This document shows, in pieces, positions 51,560 to 63,950 of a stretch of 64,000 nucleotides of DNA. Made by a program: the position numbers and the translations under genes. Within the stretch, counting starts at the first letter, position 1. Each line of letters opens with the position of its first letter. The stretch comes from Atherinomorus stipes (taxonomy: Eukaryota; Chordata; Actinopteri; Atheriniformes; Atherinidae): assembly GCA_023101725.1 (NCBI GenBank), contig JALJCO010001245.1, forward strand, positions 124,001-188,000. Reading direction: 5' to 3'. The notes under the pieces were generated by a model that ran no database searches, was not told where the DNA came from, and worked only from the letters and a program-made list of their open reading frames with translations.

Positions 51560-52040
51560 TTAAAGGGACTAGAGGCAGGAATTATGAAAGAATAAACAAG
51601 CATGTCCAGTTTTTTAAATACTTATGGGGGATGAAGCGTTAAAAAACAAAAAGAACGAGCCCACCCACGTCTCTCTCTGTTGCCTTGAACAGTGTGCTGC
51701 ATAAAGCGCTGCAATTCGGTGGCCAAATTCCCGCGCTGCCCTGCGGATGTGACGTCAAATGACGCTGCATCTGCATCCCCGACAGTTTTGATACAGGAAG
51801 GAGACGGTAGCGGTAAATTCAAACACTGTAAGCGATAGTTATGGATTCTTCTACCGTCAGCAAACAATCCAGATCAATTGAAAGTGTAACTACGAAGAAA
51901 AAGCGTAGTAAACAACACTACAGTATAGTTTCAGTTTGTCCACGCTACTGTGACGGCTTGGCTCGTGGCTGCAGTTACCTGAAGCACCAGTCGCAGCAGT
52001 CCCGAGTTTCATTTCTTAATCTTCCCTCTCGTCCCTTTAA
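51560..52040 (+). mobile_element. Complete TTAA-flanked non-autonomous element, copy 2
   Basis: The 481-bp unit starts TTAAAGGGACTAGAGGCAGG and ends with the reverse complement of TTAAAGGGACGAGAGGGA. The termini are therefore inverted repeats bounded by TTAA, the target of piggyBac and Kolobok elements. It is relatively CpG-rich (for example CCCGCGCTGCCCTGCGG at about 51730). It contains a short ORF at 51841. The superfamily (Kolobok-like or piggyBac-like) is inferred from the TTAA only. Confidence 0.75.
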
Positions 52041-52122
52041 CATTTTAAGCTACTTTTTTTGTTCTCTTCCTTTGTTTGTTTGTTTGTTTGTTTGTTTTTT
52101 TGTCTACCTCAGGCTTTCTTGA
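51841..52122 (+). CDS. Short ORF carried by the TTAA element
   Basis: 93-codon frame starting MDSSTVSKQSRSIES, followed by a basic stretch TTKKKRSKQ, a C-rich part CPRYCDGLARGC, and SFLNLPSRPF. It runs past the element's right end into the flanking T-rich DNA. The first 30 or so codons are also recognisable in copy 1, so the frame is ancestral to the repeat. It may be the 5' remnant of an autonomous element's protein (a nuclear-localisation-like basic patch followed by a possible zinc-binding piece). It is not host coding sequence, and expression is unproven. Confidence 0.3.
   Translation: MDSSTVSKQSRSIESVTTKKKRSKQHYSIVSVCPRYCDGLARGCSYLKHQSQQSRVSFLNLPSRPFNILSYFFCSLPLFVCLFVCFFVYLRLS
52071..52095. 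repeat. TTTG microsatellite
   Basis: About six tetranucleotide units. Confidence 0.95.
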
Positions 52123-52155
52123 GTTGAATAATAGAAGTCTATAAAAGAAGAAAAT

Positions 52156-52187
52156 TAAGAAGAAAAAAAAAGAAGAAGAAGAAGAAT
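52156..52187. repeat. AAG microsatellite
   Basis: AAG units with an A-run interruption. Confidence 0.9.
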
Positions 52188-55100
52188 AAAAAGCTTCTAT
52201 GTTTTGAAAAGAAGCAGAACTATCATTGCTTGTTATCCTTCCTGAATTTTGCTTTGTTGTTTAAAGCCTTGATTCATGCTAATGACTTGTACGCCCAATA
52301 CACCATTGCAATGTTATCATTAATTCTGTCTTCATTTCCCAAAAGCATTTTCACACTGTCCACTATCTCTCTTTCCATTGTTAGTCAGTAATATAAAACA
52401 CCATAGGGGAAATCGGCCTAAAGCAAAAGTGAATTAGGTTAATTATTTCTTAATGAGCTTTAGAAAGATAGTACAACAGGACTGCAGAGGAATGGTAATG
52501 TTTTCCCTCTTTTTCCTTTTCCCAAATTCAGTGCTTCAGCTAAAAACTACATTGACCACCACTACTTTTGTTCCAGAGACGAGACAAGAAGGAAGGACAT
52601 GCTCGACACAAAAGATGAAGACAAATATAGACATTCATCAAGAGCCTGAGCCCGACTAATCAAATTAGTACTTTGTATATAAAGCGCAGTGTCCATGTTG
52701 CAATTTGCAAATGACCCCGGTGAATTGGTGAGAACAAACAGGGTAAACATCTGCTGCCATCACAACACTTGTTGTGGAAGAAACAACTCAGGCAGAAGCA
52801 TGCTAAGAGGCTGAGCAAAAAGCACCTTTTCTATCAGCTATGTCCCATTAGAGTGGACATTTCAGTCAGCTCTTGGCTGTGCAAACACTGCTTTCTGTTT
52901 TTTCCAAAGGAGCCATTTTGTATCTTCTGGCTAATGAGTGTATCACACAACACATTAATATATTCTCGTGTGGAAAAGATGATCATTTTATCTGGTCAGA
53001 AAGAAAAGGTAAGCATATGAAACAAACTTTACAGAGAGGACATTCTGCACTGTGTAAAAAAGTTGCTTGTAGAAAAGAGAAATGATGGAGAGATGGCAGA
53101 AGGAGCAGAGGGAGGGTGAAGTAGAAAAAAAAGAAGACTGGGTGTGGTGATGCAGGCCGACTCGCTAGACTTCAGCATTGCTTTGATTTCATCTTTTCTC
53201 TTGATTAGCACACAACCACTTCCCCCTCCAGAGATGCTGAAAGAAGTCCAAAATTATTTCTTTTCTCTGCTGACTTTTCTGATAAAGTTAATCTCTCCTC
53301 CTCATGCAGCTGCAGGCAAACGCTGGCCCGTAGCTGTTTGCCAAAAGGACAAGACTGCTGAATGCTTATTATTATTCTCTCTCTCTGTTAACATGAGTTG
53401 AGATTATTTCTACTTTTGATTTGAAGGTTTGCAGCTTTACAGGACTTACATCATTACATTTTTCTAAAATTCACTAAATGGAAACTTTTCTTACTCTAGG
53501 AGTAACTTTCTGTTGCAGGTAGAGTCAAAATGCTTCTGAAAAGCCTTGATTTTATGCACCAAATTTAGTTTGGTGAGGGTTTTCTTTGGAAATAACCTCA
53601 AAGTTCTCATTGCCAATGAATCACCACAGCTAATAATGTGCAACAATGGCATCACCATTAACAAGAAAGCATCTTTCAGCCCTGTGGAGCCATTCCCCAC
53701 TAAGAACTTGTATTAAAAGCAGGCCAACTTGTGAGTGGAGATCCCACAGCAGGTAGAACTTGTGATGAATTTTGTGATGATGCAGCCCTCCCAGTTAAGG
53801 GTTATTGATTGAATTACTATTGTGCTGCCCTCCAAGCAGGCCCACCAACAGCACAGCTGAAAATCTGCTATTAGCTTCCTAGGCAACACAGAGCTGGAAA
53901 TCTGGATGACAAACTGGCTTCTTTAAATGAAAACTTCACATACCAGTAGAAATAAAACAGAGCAAGTTATGGAGTTTATTTCTTCAGACACATTTTTTCC
54001 AATGAAAAATTAGCTCAAATGATTTTTGTGATAGTTTTACAACTGAGGATGTTTAAGAAATCCTTTTTAGAATACAAAAGGGTCATAACAGTTTCCCTCC
54101 AGTGTTTAGCAAGTGTACTATTGCCTTTCTGATTAGTGTCACTTACTTTCGTTATGCTCAATTTCAACTTTGTCTCTTTCAATCAGTGCAAGGAAGAATA
54201 ATCTCCAAAAATAAGAATGGCAAAGCCTTCAGAGAGAGAAAAAGCAGTGAGACAAGATGAAGGAAAGATGGAATCAGCAATCAGTTGTAAAGCTCACAAA
54301 GCTGCAGAGCAGTAGGGAAAGTTCCCCTGACTGTACAACAGATAATTACAGTTATTAGTTATATGTGTGTGAGAGTGGCTGTCCACATGTAAGTGCGTGC
54401 TAACTGTTTGAAGCAAAGCTTTCACAAATAACCGAGATTTAGCTGGTCAAACATACAACACTACGTACACACAAACGCACTCGCAGCACCAATTCAGCCC
54501 ACATTCCTGTTGGGCCAAGACCAACATCCCTCTGTTTTTGCACAATAAGACCGGCTCATTCGACACAGGAGTTGTGTTTGTGCGAGACTCCTTTCATCCA
54601 CCCACCGCAATGTGTGTGTCTGTATGAGCGCGTTAGCATGCGTCTGTGGTGTCGACTGAACGTCCAGAGGGCAGCGTTTGTTTATCCAAAACACAGGTCT
54701 TCCTTCTTCCCATACACCGTTCACCAAAGCTCCCAGCTCTGCCTCCTTTTATGAAAGCTCTCTGCAAGGTATATTACATATCATAGCAGCCGGAATGAAA
54801 ATGATTTCAAGCATGTTCTGTGAGTATATCTGTCTTTTGGGACCATCCTACAAACTCCAGGCTCACAGCTGCCTTGTCTCCAGAGAGGATGTTAACATGC
54901 TGGTGTAACTGAGAACAGCAGCTCTGATGCTATCTGCTGGTGTTCGGGTTCTTATAAAACACATTATTCATTATTTACCAGAAAATTCTGATGTTAAATG
55001 ACATCAGGATAGTATTATTTCATAAAAATGAGGTACATACTATATTTCACAAAAAACCTTTACCCCCCTGCTTAAGCTGTTATTACTAATCACCTTCATA

Positions 55101-56850
55101 CTCCTTTTTACCACAACTATTCTCTGGTTTTAGTCAGAGTTACAACTATTACACAAATGTATAGCATAAATAACATTTACTATATTCAATAACTCTTTGA
55201 TAAAGTAGCATTCTTAATTTTATAAGACAACATTACACCTTTCCTCATGCTGAGATACTTTCTCCTTGCTTGACACTTCCCAACAGCTGCCCTCCCTCAG
55301 TCATGTAAAAGTCACAATGCTCTACAGCCGCGTAGCAAGTCTTTGGTGTGTTCAAAGACTCCCCACATCACCTTCACCAGGACATTCCCTCATTCTGGGA
55401 CTCAAAATGCCAGACTATCTCTTGCTTTTTGTTTTGCTTTCTACAGAGGCACATAGAGCAGCATTAATTCCTGAAGCACATCTCAAAAGTCTGTGTTTGC
55501 TTATATATTATTCGGTTTAATAAGTCAGTGAGCAAGTGAGAAACAATTGCTTTCAGGAGTGCAGATTAGTTTGCTGCATCAAATATAAATGGTCCAGGCT
55601 AAATGGAGAAGTCACTTTTGTGTTTAAATGTGAAATCATATATTAGTGCCTAGTCCATTACACACACACAGATATATGTGAGAAAATATCCCAAAAACAA
55701 GCATGCATATGTATATTGGATGTCCACCAATATGCACACTTTTCGTTCATGAATACATTCATATATTTGCTGCCGTCTCATTTGTTTTCTCTTACTTTAT
55801 TCCACAAACAAATACTCTTGGTGGCACAGACACTCCAAGTCTGTAACATGCCTTGTGCAGGCTTGTATATGAGTCTACTGGAGCTTGGCAATTTTATTTT
55901 TTTCCCCTAATATCAGAGATTTAATGCAGTTATGCAAATCTATTTCTATATAACTTCATTAAAAACACACAGCTAGACCAACAGTGTGAGACATATTGTG
56001 TATATCTCTATAAAATGGAAATGTTTCTGCATGAGCCATACGATCCTTCATGTCAAACTGCCTCAGGCTGTGATGTAATATGAATTTTAACAATGATACA
56101 TGGCATTTTGCCTCTGATTATTTCTCCTGGTCATGAAATGTCATGTGAAATATCAAACCAAGAACTCAGGAAAAACCTGATATGTTAATCAAAGTTTCAG
56201 GTCATTTCTTCGACTGATGCTGCCATTAATAGCTGCACTTTTCTCACCCCGTGTACAGGTGGGAATGGTCTAAAATTGGAAAATATGCGGTTTGAATTCA
56301 AACCAGTCTTTGTGTCTTATGTAGTGACATAATTATGAAGCTATCAGCTTCTTTATACAAGTTAATGTAAATGTTAATGAATATAACTTTCGTTACAAGC
56401 AACCATATAAGATAAAAATACAATGGGGAAATGAGGCAGAAATGCCATATAAATGTCTATTGGGTGGACCAGTGTGACAAAATGACTGTAAAGTCAAAAA
56501 AATGGGGACAGCCTTTGTTACACTGAGCATTTTCTGTGTTTGTGCTTTGGCAATGTGCTTCTGAGTCCATCAAACTAAACAAATGTGACGTGTGGCTGAA
56601 AGGATCAGCAGAAGTGGACAGTTTTACCTCTCAAAGCATTTGACATTTGAATCTCTTAGCGGGAACACATACACATAGATAAACAGAGACAGGGCCGGTG
56701 GATGAGCATGTTTTCATGGAGATCTGACCATTCCTTGGCTGCTTGACGTCAATCGAGAAAACTGCTCAACCTCACTGCTGGACACTGAGCCAGGGGAAAT
56801 AGTTTCTGGTCAAAGTCTCCCTTTCCCTTCGTCTCTCCTGCCACCCCCCT

Positions 56851-56863
56851 CCACACACACAAA

Positions 56864-56895
<32 letters not shown>
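56851..56895. repeat. CA microsatellite
   Basis: CA run with AA and CC interruptions. Confidence 0.95.
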
Positions 56896-58060
56896 AATAC
56901 ATGTGGAATCATAAAGGGCAAGAGACAGAAGAGAAATTTCTTTCTCACTGGACACTAATCAAGAGGGAGCAGACCTTTACCTTCTTGCCGCATGTATAAA
57001 ATGTGCAGTGACAGCTGATGACAAATTAGTATGAGGTATTGCACAAAGGCCACAGCATGAAACCCACACAATATACACACAGGTGTTTCAGTTTTACTGC
57101 ATGTCAGTTGCAGAAGAGTGAAGCAAAAAGAGAAGAAATGGCCAGGTAGTGTGTTACCCCATCTTGCTGCACCGCCATTATTGAGGTGGCGAGTCCTAAT
57201 TACCTCGCATCTGCCGACATGAACAGCAGCACAAAGATCTGGACTGACAACGTTGGCAGTGGTCTTAAGTAATCGATAACCTAATGGTATGCTATCTGGA
57301 TATCTCAAAGTAAGTCTGTCATATCAGACATCGGTGCATTTATGCAGTATGTGACCCTCATAATCAGAACTTTTGCATTCAGTTACATATCTCTCAATAA
57401 ATAAAGAATTGAAAGCACAAAGAAAGAAAAGCATCTTTATTTCAGAACTTTCCTGGATTTTGGTGCAATAAATTTCCAATCACCTCTTATATTATATTTC
57501 TTTACTGAGGCTTAAAATGTTTTTTGACTCCTTCTTGGAGATTATGCAGTTTAGCTTTGCATATACTGTATTTTTAACCTCTTTTATAATAAACTAAGTT
57601 TCACAAGACAGCATGTCATTTCTCCTCTGCTCTCCATGTATCCGGTGGTCCACCTCGATTCGAACACACAGACATCAGAGGACAGACAGCAGCAACCTTT
57701 ATGAAGTAAATGTCCATGATCTTCTCACTCACTTTTTACCACAAGTAGAGTTTTCCACTGCTGTTCCAAGAAATGTGCAAGGCCTTCCAGATTTCCCTGA
57801 TATTTGTAAGAAAATCATCTGATTCTCATCTGTTTTACCCACACATGCACAGAAGCCACCTCAACAATAGTGGAGGGTCTCGTCCAGTGTTTGCCCAGAT
57901 TAGTCTGCACAGGTGAACCATGCCACAACTTCTAGTAAAGAGAGAATTCTGCCTTCACTTTGAATCCTGTTTGTGAAAAGTTTTGATAAAAGTGCACTTT
58001 TTAGAATTTTAAGTTTTCAAATGGGAGAGATAAAATGCGACCAGACAGAATGAAGGCCAG

Positions 58061-58539
58061 ATGATGAATCGAGAGATAATCGCAGAAGGCCTGTGCATGT
58101 TAAAGACTCACAGAGAAGATGTGGGATTTGCAAAAGGAAGTGGAAACCAAAATGTTTTGGACAGCGCTAACACCACGTCACCAATTATCAGACATACTTC
58201 ACGTCTCCTCGCTCCCCTCTGCGGAGAATTTGAGGGAAATGAAACTGGAGGACTGAGAATTAAACCCAAGCATTTCAATAGACCAGAAGTGACGTTCCAG
58301 CTGCTCATGTTAGCTCCAATTGGTTGTAATGTCTCTGAAAACAGAGCACTGAGTCCCATCTTTGTGATGTGGATCTCTGCCAGAATGCTCCAGGTTGACA
58401 AAGTATCAACTTCGGTTTTACCAAGAGCATCACAAAAATGTTGCGCTTTGATTGATGGATGTACTGGCTTTAGCATTGTCCTTAAATAAGCAACACTTCC
58501 CTTCGGGAGAAGATTCTTCTTGCTAATATATACTCCCAC
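58061..58539. other. Two overlapping antisense open frames of about 140 codons
   Basis: Open frames of 142 codons (plus, 58061-58489) and 143 codons (minus, 58108-58539) overlap on opposite strands. Neither translation resembles a family I know, and no splice or promoter context supports either. One such length is about what chance gives in a window this size. They lie just downstream of the decayed coiled-coil block on the minus strand, so a shared origin is conceivable. Confidence 0.2.
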
Positions 58540-58639
58540 CTTCCATATTTATCTCAGTATAACAGGTTAGCAGGTCTGTATGCCATACACTATGATGTTT
58601 TACTGCTGTAGATGGCCGTGCTAAGTCCAATTTTTTCTA

Positions 58640-58961
58640 GCTGAGAAAGTGCAGCACCTACTTTACATTTTCTCATCACTGTGTGTACACTTTCTCTTTC
58701 TGCTAAATCCTCACAAAGATCCTGGAGCCTGCTTTCTGCCTGCACTATTTCCTGTGTTAGGCTCCTGTTCTTTAAACTAAGCCCTTCTGTCTGTTGCTGA
58801 TCTTTGTTCAACTTCACATCTACCTCCACTTCATCTTCTTCCCAGCAAGACTTTTTCTTGACTTAGCCAACTTAATCACATCTCTCTGTTATTAACTTCA
58901 CCTTCCAACAGTTTCATATTTAGAGCTTCTCATTCTTTCTTTAACCTGTACATGTTCCCAA
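58640..58961 (-). pseudogene. Decayed coiled-coil coding block, possible pseudogene exon
   Basis: On the minus strand a TACTAAC branch-point match (58994-59000), a long pyrimidine tract and CCCCCAG precede a block that reads as degenerate coding sequence. The frame continued from the exon at 60556 gives VGNMYRLKKE, then a stop, then ALNMKLLEGEVNNRE. After frame shifts it continues as VIKLAKSRK and EEDEVEVDVKLNKDQQQ, then SLKNRSLTQEIVQAESRLQ and DLCEDLAERESVHTVMRK. Heptad-like leucines and a high content of E, K, Q and R suggest a coiled coil. At least two in-frame TGA codons and two frameshifts are needed to connect it, so it is broken as it stands. A possible donor (GTAAAG) lies near 58654. 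The origin could be a dead native exon or a decayed repeat ORF; no family name is justified. Confidence 0.35.
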
Positions 58962-60555
58962 CTGGGGGAAAAAAAAGAAAAAGACTTATTGAAGTTAGTA
59001 TAGCAAGCTACTTCATCTCTCTTCAGATTTAAAACAACCTCTAACCTTCCTTATCATAATGCATGTCCTCCAAATGGAAATAAGAGTCAATGCTTAATAA
59101 CACTTATTGAAAAGAGCTTTGAGAGCCATGTCAAGGTACCGTGCCACTGGAAACTTGCGTACACCAAACTGCAGGGACAAAGATGACAAGGAAAGGAGAG
59201 AGAAAGAGGTGAAGCGGGACAGGCTGGGGGTGGCATAAGAGGATTAGTGAAAGTGAAAGACAGATAAACATTGCTGGATTGGGGCAGAATTTTAAGATAT
59301 TCAAAGGAAAACACAGTGGCTGTGCAGGGCAAATGTTACACGAGAGATGAATAAGTGTTAGGAATCGATAGAGTTGTGTTTGAATGAAGTGAAACATGAT
59401 GTAGAAATAAATTCAAAACAACAGAATCTGGGATTTAAGTTTTAGAAAATCTTGGCTGGGCTCCAAAGCATTTCAAATTGGACTTGGCTCCTTTACATTC
59501 ACTCTGAAGAAACAATAAAAAAAAAGGATCAGAGCTCTAATCTGAGGCAAAGTAAAGAAATGCATAAACAATTTAAACCAGGAGCTAATGCCACTAATGA
59601 GTTTTGCCACATTGTTTGTCTTGGACGGCGCAGCATTGAGAGAAAACGGAAGGGAAAACAATCTGTCTTGCCAGATTACTCCCGATACCCAAGAGATAGA
59701 GAAACCAAAACACACACTCTTCTTTTCATATATTTTCAAGTTTTCCTCTTGGCTTTTCACTGACTTCCTAAACCAGGGCCAGTTTCCCAATTGTTATGGT
59801 TGTCTGTTACAATAAAGTGATGGGAGTTGCCGTTGTCCTGCAAGTAGAGCAAGAAATGGAGAAGGAACAAATGTGGGATATGGAGCAGAAAAATACAGGA
59901 GGAACTGAGGAAAGGAAAAAGAAATGGGAAGATAATGAGGACGGGGTGAATATTTGGATAACGAATGTAAGAACTACGACACAGAGGGGTCTGGGGATCC
60001 ACATGTGGGGAACAGAGGGAAGTGACTGAAAGAAAAACCCTTATGAGTTACAGAGCATTAATTCATTGTCACATACCAACAGCAGTTTTTTCTCTTATTT
60101 ATCTATTTTTAACTGACCATCTGCTACATGGATTCCAGTTGGAAACTCCTACTTTCTAAAGTCAGAGGTCAACCACAGTATAATTTCTCAGCTTCTTGTC
60201 TTACCCCCAAAACTTGGTAACCCTCAAGGCAGCATTTTCAAGATAGTTCATGTTTTAAGGTTCTTGTTTTTCCACTGTTGTAACAAATTCTGAGTTTCAG
60301 TTTTTACACTATGAGCAGGCACTTTGTTTGGAAGTCTTCAAAGTAGCCATCTCACAAGGTCTGGGCACCCGCAAGGAGCTTTCCCAGCCGACTGAGACAA
60401 AACCAGAGAGCCCAGATAAGGTTGCCAAACATTACATTCAAAGGCCACATTTTAGATTTACTATGATTGATCGCGTCCCATACAACAAGTAAGAGAAGTA
60501 ATTAACCAAATAGCTCAGTAGTTCCAGATGTAGCCTTATATTTGGAGCCAAATAC

Positions 60556-60620
60556 CTTCTAGCTTAAGGAAGAAGTCCCACAGGATCTCTGTGGGTTCAT
60601 CCTCTTTCATAGCGATCTGT
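60556..60620 (-). CDS. Candidate exon of an unidentified gene
   Basis: A 65-nt block with strong splice signals on the minus strand: a long pyrimidine tract ending CTCCTTGCAG and a donor AAG followed by GTATTT. Only one reading frame is open. It contains EDEPTEILWDFFLKLE, preceded by a methionine codon that might be a start. It would enter after two bases of a codon and leave with one base of a split codon. That exit phase fits the acceptor at 58961, where the frame continues VGNMYRLKKE. I do not recognise the family. It could be an exon of a coiled-coil protein gene, a fossil exon, or chance. No leader or domain can be named. Confidence 0.38.
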
Positions 60621-62079
60621 CTGCAAGGAGACAAGACAATTCCATTACCCTGCAATGTAGCACAGGTCCCAGGAGTGTGCATGCATGTAAGCAGGGGTTA
60701 GGCACCAAAAACAAGCTGCCCTGGGAAAGGAAACGGACATCAATTGGTGTGTGTAGAAATATGTTGCCTGAGGGTAAGGGATGTACATCAATCTAACAGG
60801 AGAACTCACTCCTTTTACTCATCCTTGGAGGCAAAAGAGGACCAGTCTGGGTCCGTACAGCTTTGTAGAGCCACATTTGAAGGTTGTTGTTGGATTTAAT
60901 AAATAAATGAATTTCTTACTTTAACTATCCAGATACATCTGATGTATTTTCAATAAACATTATTTTCACAGACACAGACATATGACAGTTATCACGACCT
61001 CTGGAGAGAAAACTTGTGTCACATCAATGTCCTATGCCAGTTATCTCTCACTCTGTGCCTTTGTGTCCACATCTGCAAACTATAGCATTGTAAGATGTCA
61101 TATTGTTAGCCTGCCTTTTTACCCCTAAACAGATGATAAACATTGTTTTATGGGATTGAAAAAGAATTAAAAAGACAAGAAATGAAATGAGTATTTTGTT
61201 TCTGATCTTCTAAATGAGCTTTTTCAGCAGCAACTACATTTGCACGAACAAATGCCTTAACGACAGCCAAATGGCCTCAAACCACAACTCATATGCTGGC
61301 AGTTAAGGCTTCTGTAATTATTTGTAGCATTAAGAAAAAAATCTGCATTGCATTTGTGTTAAAAAAGAAAGACAATAGTATACAATTACAGAGCAGCTCA
61401 GACTGGATTTGTTGCACTGCTGAATGGAGAACTTTCCTTCCTGTGATTTTTGATAGAAATCCATCACCTTTGGCTGCTGTCTTGCATTCAACCAACATCT
61501 TTTTTCTGTCATTGTGGATTTGCTAATCCCTTCAAAGTTCCTTGATTCATCAATCAAGATTTGGGGTTTGAAAAAAAAAGGATGTATTTAAAAACTCAAA
61601 TAAAAGATATAACCCTTGAGTTCCTGTTTGGTGACAGTTGGCACCCTGAGTAGCTGTGTAGCAGACTAATGGCTCTAAAGATGGGAAGTCATCAGCCGCA
61701 GAGATTAGATTTGGATAGCCTGATGTCTGGAGGGCCATCATAATTTCACAGCTCCACTCCAAACCACCACATTTAGGAGGTGATAGTAACCATCAAAGAG
61801 GACGCTGCTTTTACCTCACATACAACAATCGTCAACTTTTTCCCCCCACTTTTTTTATTCCTTGCATGGCCGCTGGGTTCTTGCAAAATTTATAAGATCA
61901 CAGAGACTCAGAAGTTTGGAGAAGTCCATGCTGGAAGCACTTTTTTTCTTTTCTTTTCTGGCTGCTTGTAGTTGTGGTGATAGTGGCAGCTTAAAGTGTT
62001 TGACTGGCTCGTCTTGTAGAATTTAATGTAATTGATTCGTTGAAGTTTGCTTGGACTGTAATAGATGATTTATCCTATC

Positions 62080-62100
62080 TTTTTTTTTTTTTTTTTTTTT
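62080..62100. repeat. T21 homopolymer
   Basis: Uninterrupted T run. Confidence 0.95.
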
Positions 62101-62960
62101 AAGTCAGCCCTTTTCCAACTGCTTTTTACAGACATCTTCCAAGCCATCTGGCACAGCAGGTTAGACATAAAAAAATTGATGGATGCAGTATAAGACAGAT
62201 GAAATAAGCTGTCTGGCAAGGATAAACGAATAATTCTACAGCGTTATGCTAAAATGAGGTGATACACTTAATTTTTCCACCTGTTACACAGATAACACAA
62301 CCAGCATTTACAGCTAGTTTTTGATTGCATTCTGTATCTATGCTTGCAGTGACTAATTTAATTTGACTTTAGTGACTTTAATTTTTTGCATTTTTTAGAG
62401 ACCAAAGGTTTAGATACATCACTTAGACACAATAATTTGATAGTACACTGCCCCCTTGTAGTGGCTCTAACTAAACTATCCAAACATTGTCACAAGGATG
62501 ACGTCTAATCTGATGTAGGATCTGTTCACATGTGCCAATGAATCTGTGGTTCAAGTGGTTCAGGAGGTTGCTAACAAATCCCAAGGCACATAGTTTTCCC
62601 TCCACCTCTTTGTGTGTCCACACACAAGATGCAGAACCCTAACTTGTTCCTAATGGCTGACTAGCACCTTGCGCAGCAGCTCTATGCTAAGTGGTGTGTG
62701 TGGGTAAAAGAATGAGAAACAGATTGCAAAGGACTTTGTAGGAGCTAGCTTACATAAAAAAGCTTTCAAAAAGTGCTCACCATTTCCTCTTAAAACATGC
62801 AACATATGTATGAGCATGTGAGATGTGTCATAAAACACCCGATTTAACCATCTTTTATGTACTTCACCCTGTAACATCAACAAAGAAATGACAGATTTTG
62901 TATTTGGGGATGTTTACTTTCAAAACCTGTTGTAGTGGCTTTGGTTTTGCTAACTGGGCT

Positions 62961-63014
62961 GTATGTGTTTGTGTGTGTGTGTGTGTGTGGGTGGGCATGT
63001 GTGTGTGTGTGTGT
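62961..63014. repeat. TG microsatellite
   Basis: Two TG runs separated by GGTGGGCA. Confidence 0.95.
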
Positions 63015-63742
63015 CAGTGTTTCGCAGTCGACAGTCTGACAGGTCACTGGGTGTCTGGCTGGATGTATGACCCCCTGCATTGATGTTGTGTTCGCTGGAA
63101 GGCTGCATATTTGTGTGGGTGCAGCCCAAGTTGCTGCACTATAAAATGTTTCGCTGACATTACTTTTTGACATCAAAAGATAAGAGAAAGGATTAAATAA
63201 AAAAGGGGGCAGAGATTAAAGTGAAAGATGCAGTTTTACCAAAGTTTTAAAGTTAAACAACTTCTTGCTTAGTAAATCATAATTATCTTTAACGGCCTTT
63301 TTTTCTCCCCTTGTGTTTTGCCATCAGTCCATCACGTTTTATATCTCTTCCACTAGGCGCCACTTCTTTGTTGGAGATAGCGTCTCAAGATGTCAACAAG
63401 CACTCCGGTGTTGAAGTGTGCCAGTGTGTGTCTGTCTAAGTGCGTGCCCTGCTGTGTTTGCTTACTGATGAGATAGGGACCTCTTTTAAAACCGTCAGAC
63501 AAGAACATCCTGCCATGTGTGTCTCGGCTCAACACAAAAAATGCACAGACACTCGCTTTCATCCATCCGCACGCAGGCCACTATAAGATCTGACATCCGT
63601 GCTTATTTGTGTGTGTTTTTAAAGTAACTCTAGCTTTGCGTGTATCCAAAGTGGCAGGGGGAATGTAAGCATCCTACAGATATACACAGCGGAGAAATAA
63701 TGCAAAGAGGAATAGAAGCAGACAGCAAAGTGGCACCACAAG

Positions 63743-63744
<2 letters not shown>

Positions 63745-63774
<30 letters not shown>
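63745..63774. repeat. CA microsatellite
   Basis: Uninterrupted CA run. Confidence 0.95.
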
Positions 63775-63775
<1 letters not shown>

Positions 63776-63929
63776 CTCCTGTCTCCTTGTGCTGACATTA
63801 TGTTGACACACTCTATAAATTTAAAACACATACACATAAATGGATTCGGGGTCACAGGATGGCGTCCTCTATTCTTAAGCTAACAGATGCAGCCACAAAC
63901 TACAAGCCAGAGCACAATGGGGAAATAAA

Positions 63930-63950
63930 CACACACACGCACACACACAT
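63930..63950. repeat. CA microsatellite
   Basis: CA run with one CG step. Confidence 0.9.

Larger units (their letters stand above)
12332..58600 (-). other. Presumed 5' CNTFR intron or intergenic DNA
   Basis: A long stretch with no supportable CNTFR exon. I looked for the Ig-like domain (cysteine framework with a G-x-Y-x-C motif) and a leader exon on the minus strand and found none that can be defended. Whether it is one giant intron or includes the gene's 5' end is unknown. Outside the separately listed repeats, the blocks 14081-20384, 24206-32834, 34170-42339, 46044-51559 and 52190-58060 are unique-looking AT-rich DNA with scattered microsatellites and some possible conserved non-coding patches. 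Confidence 0.5.
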
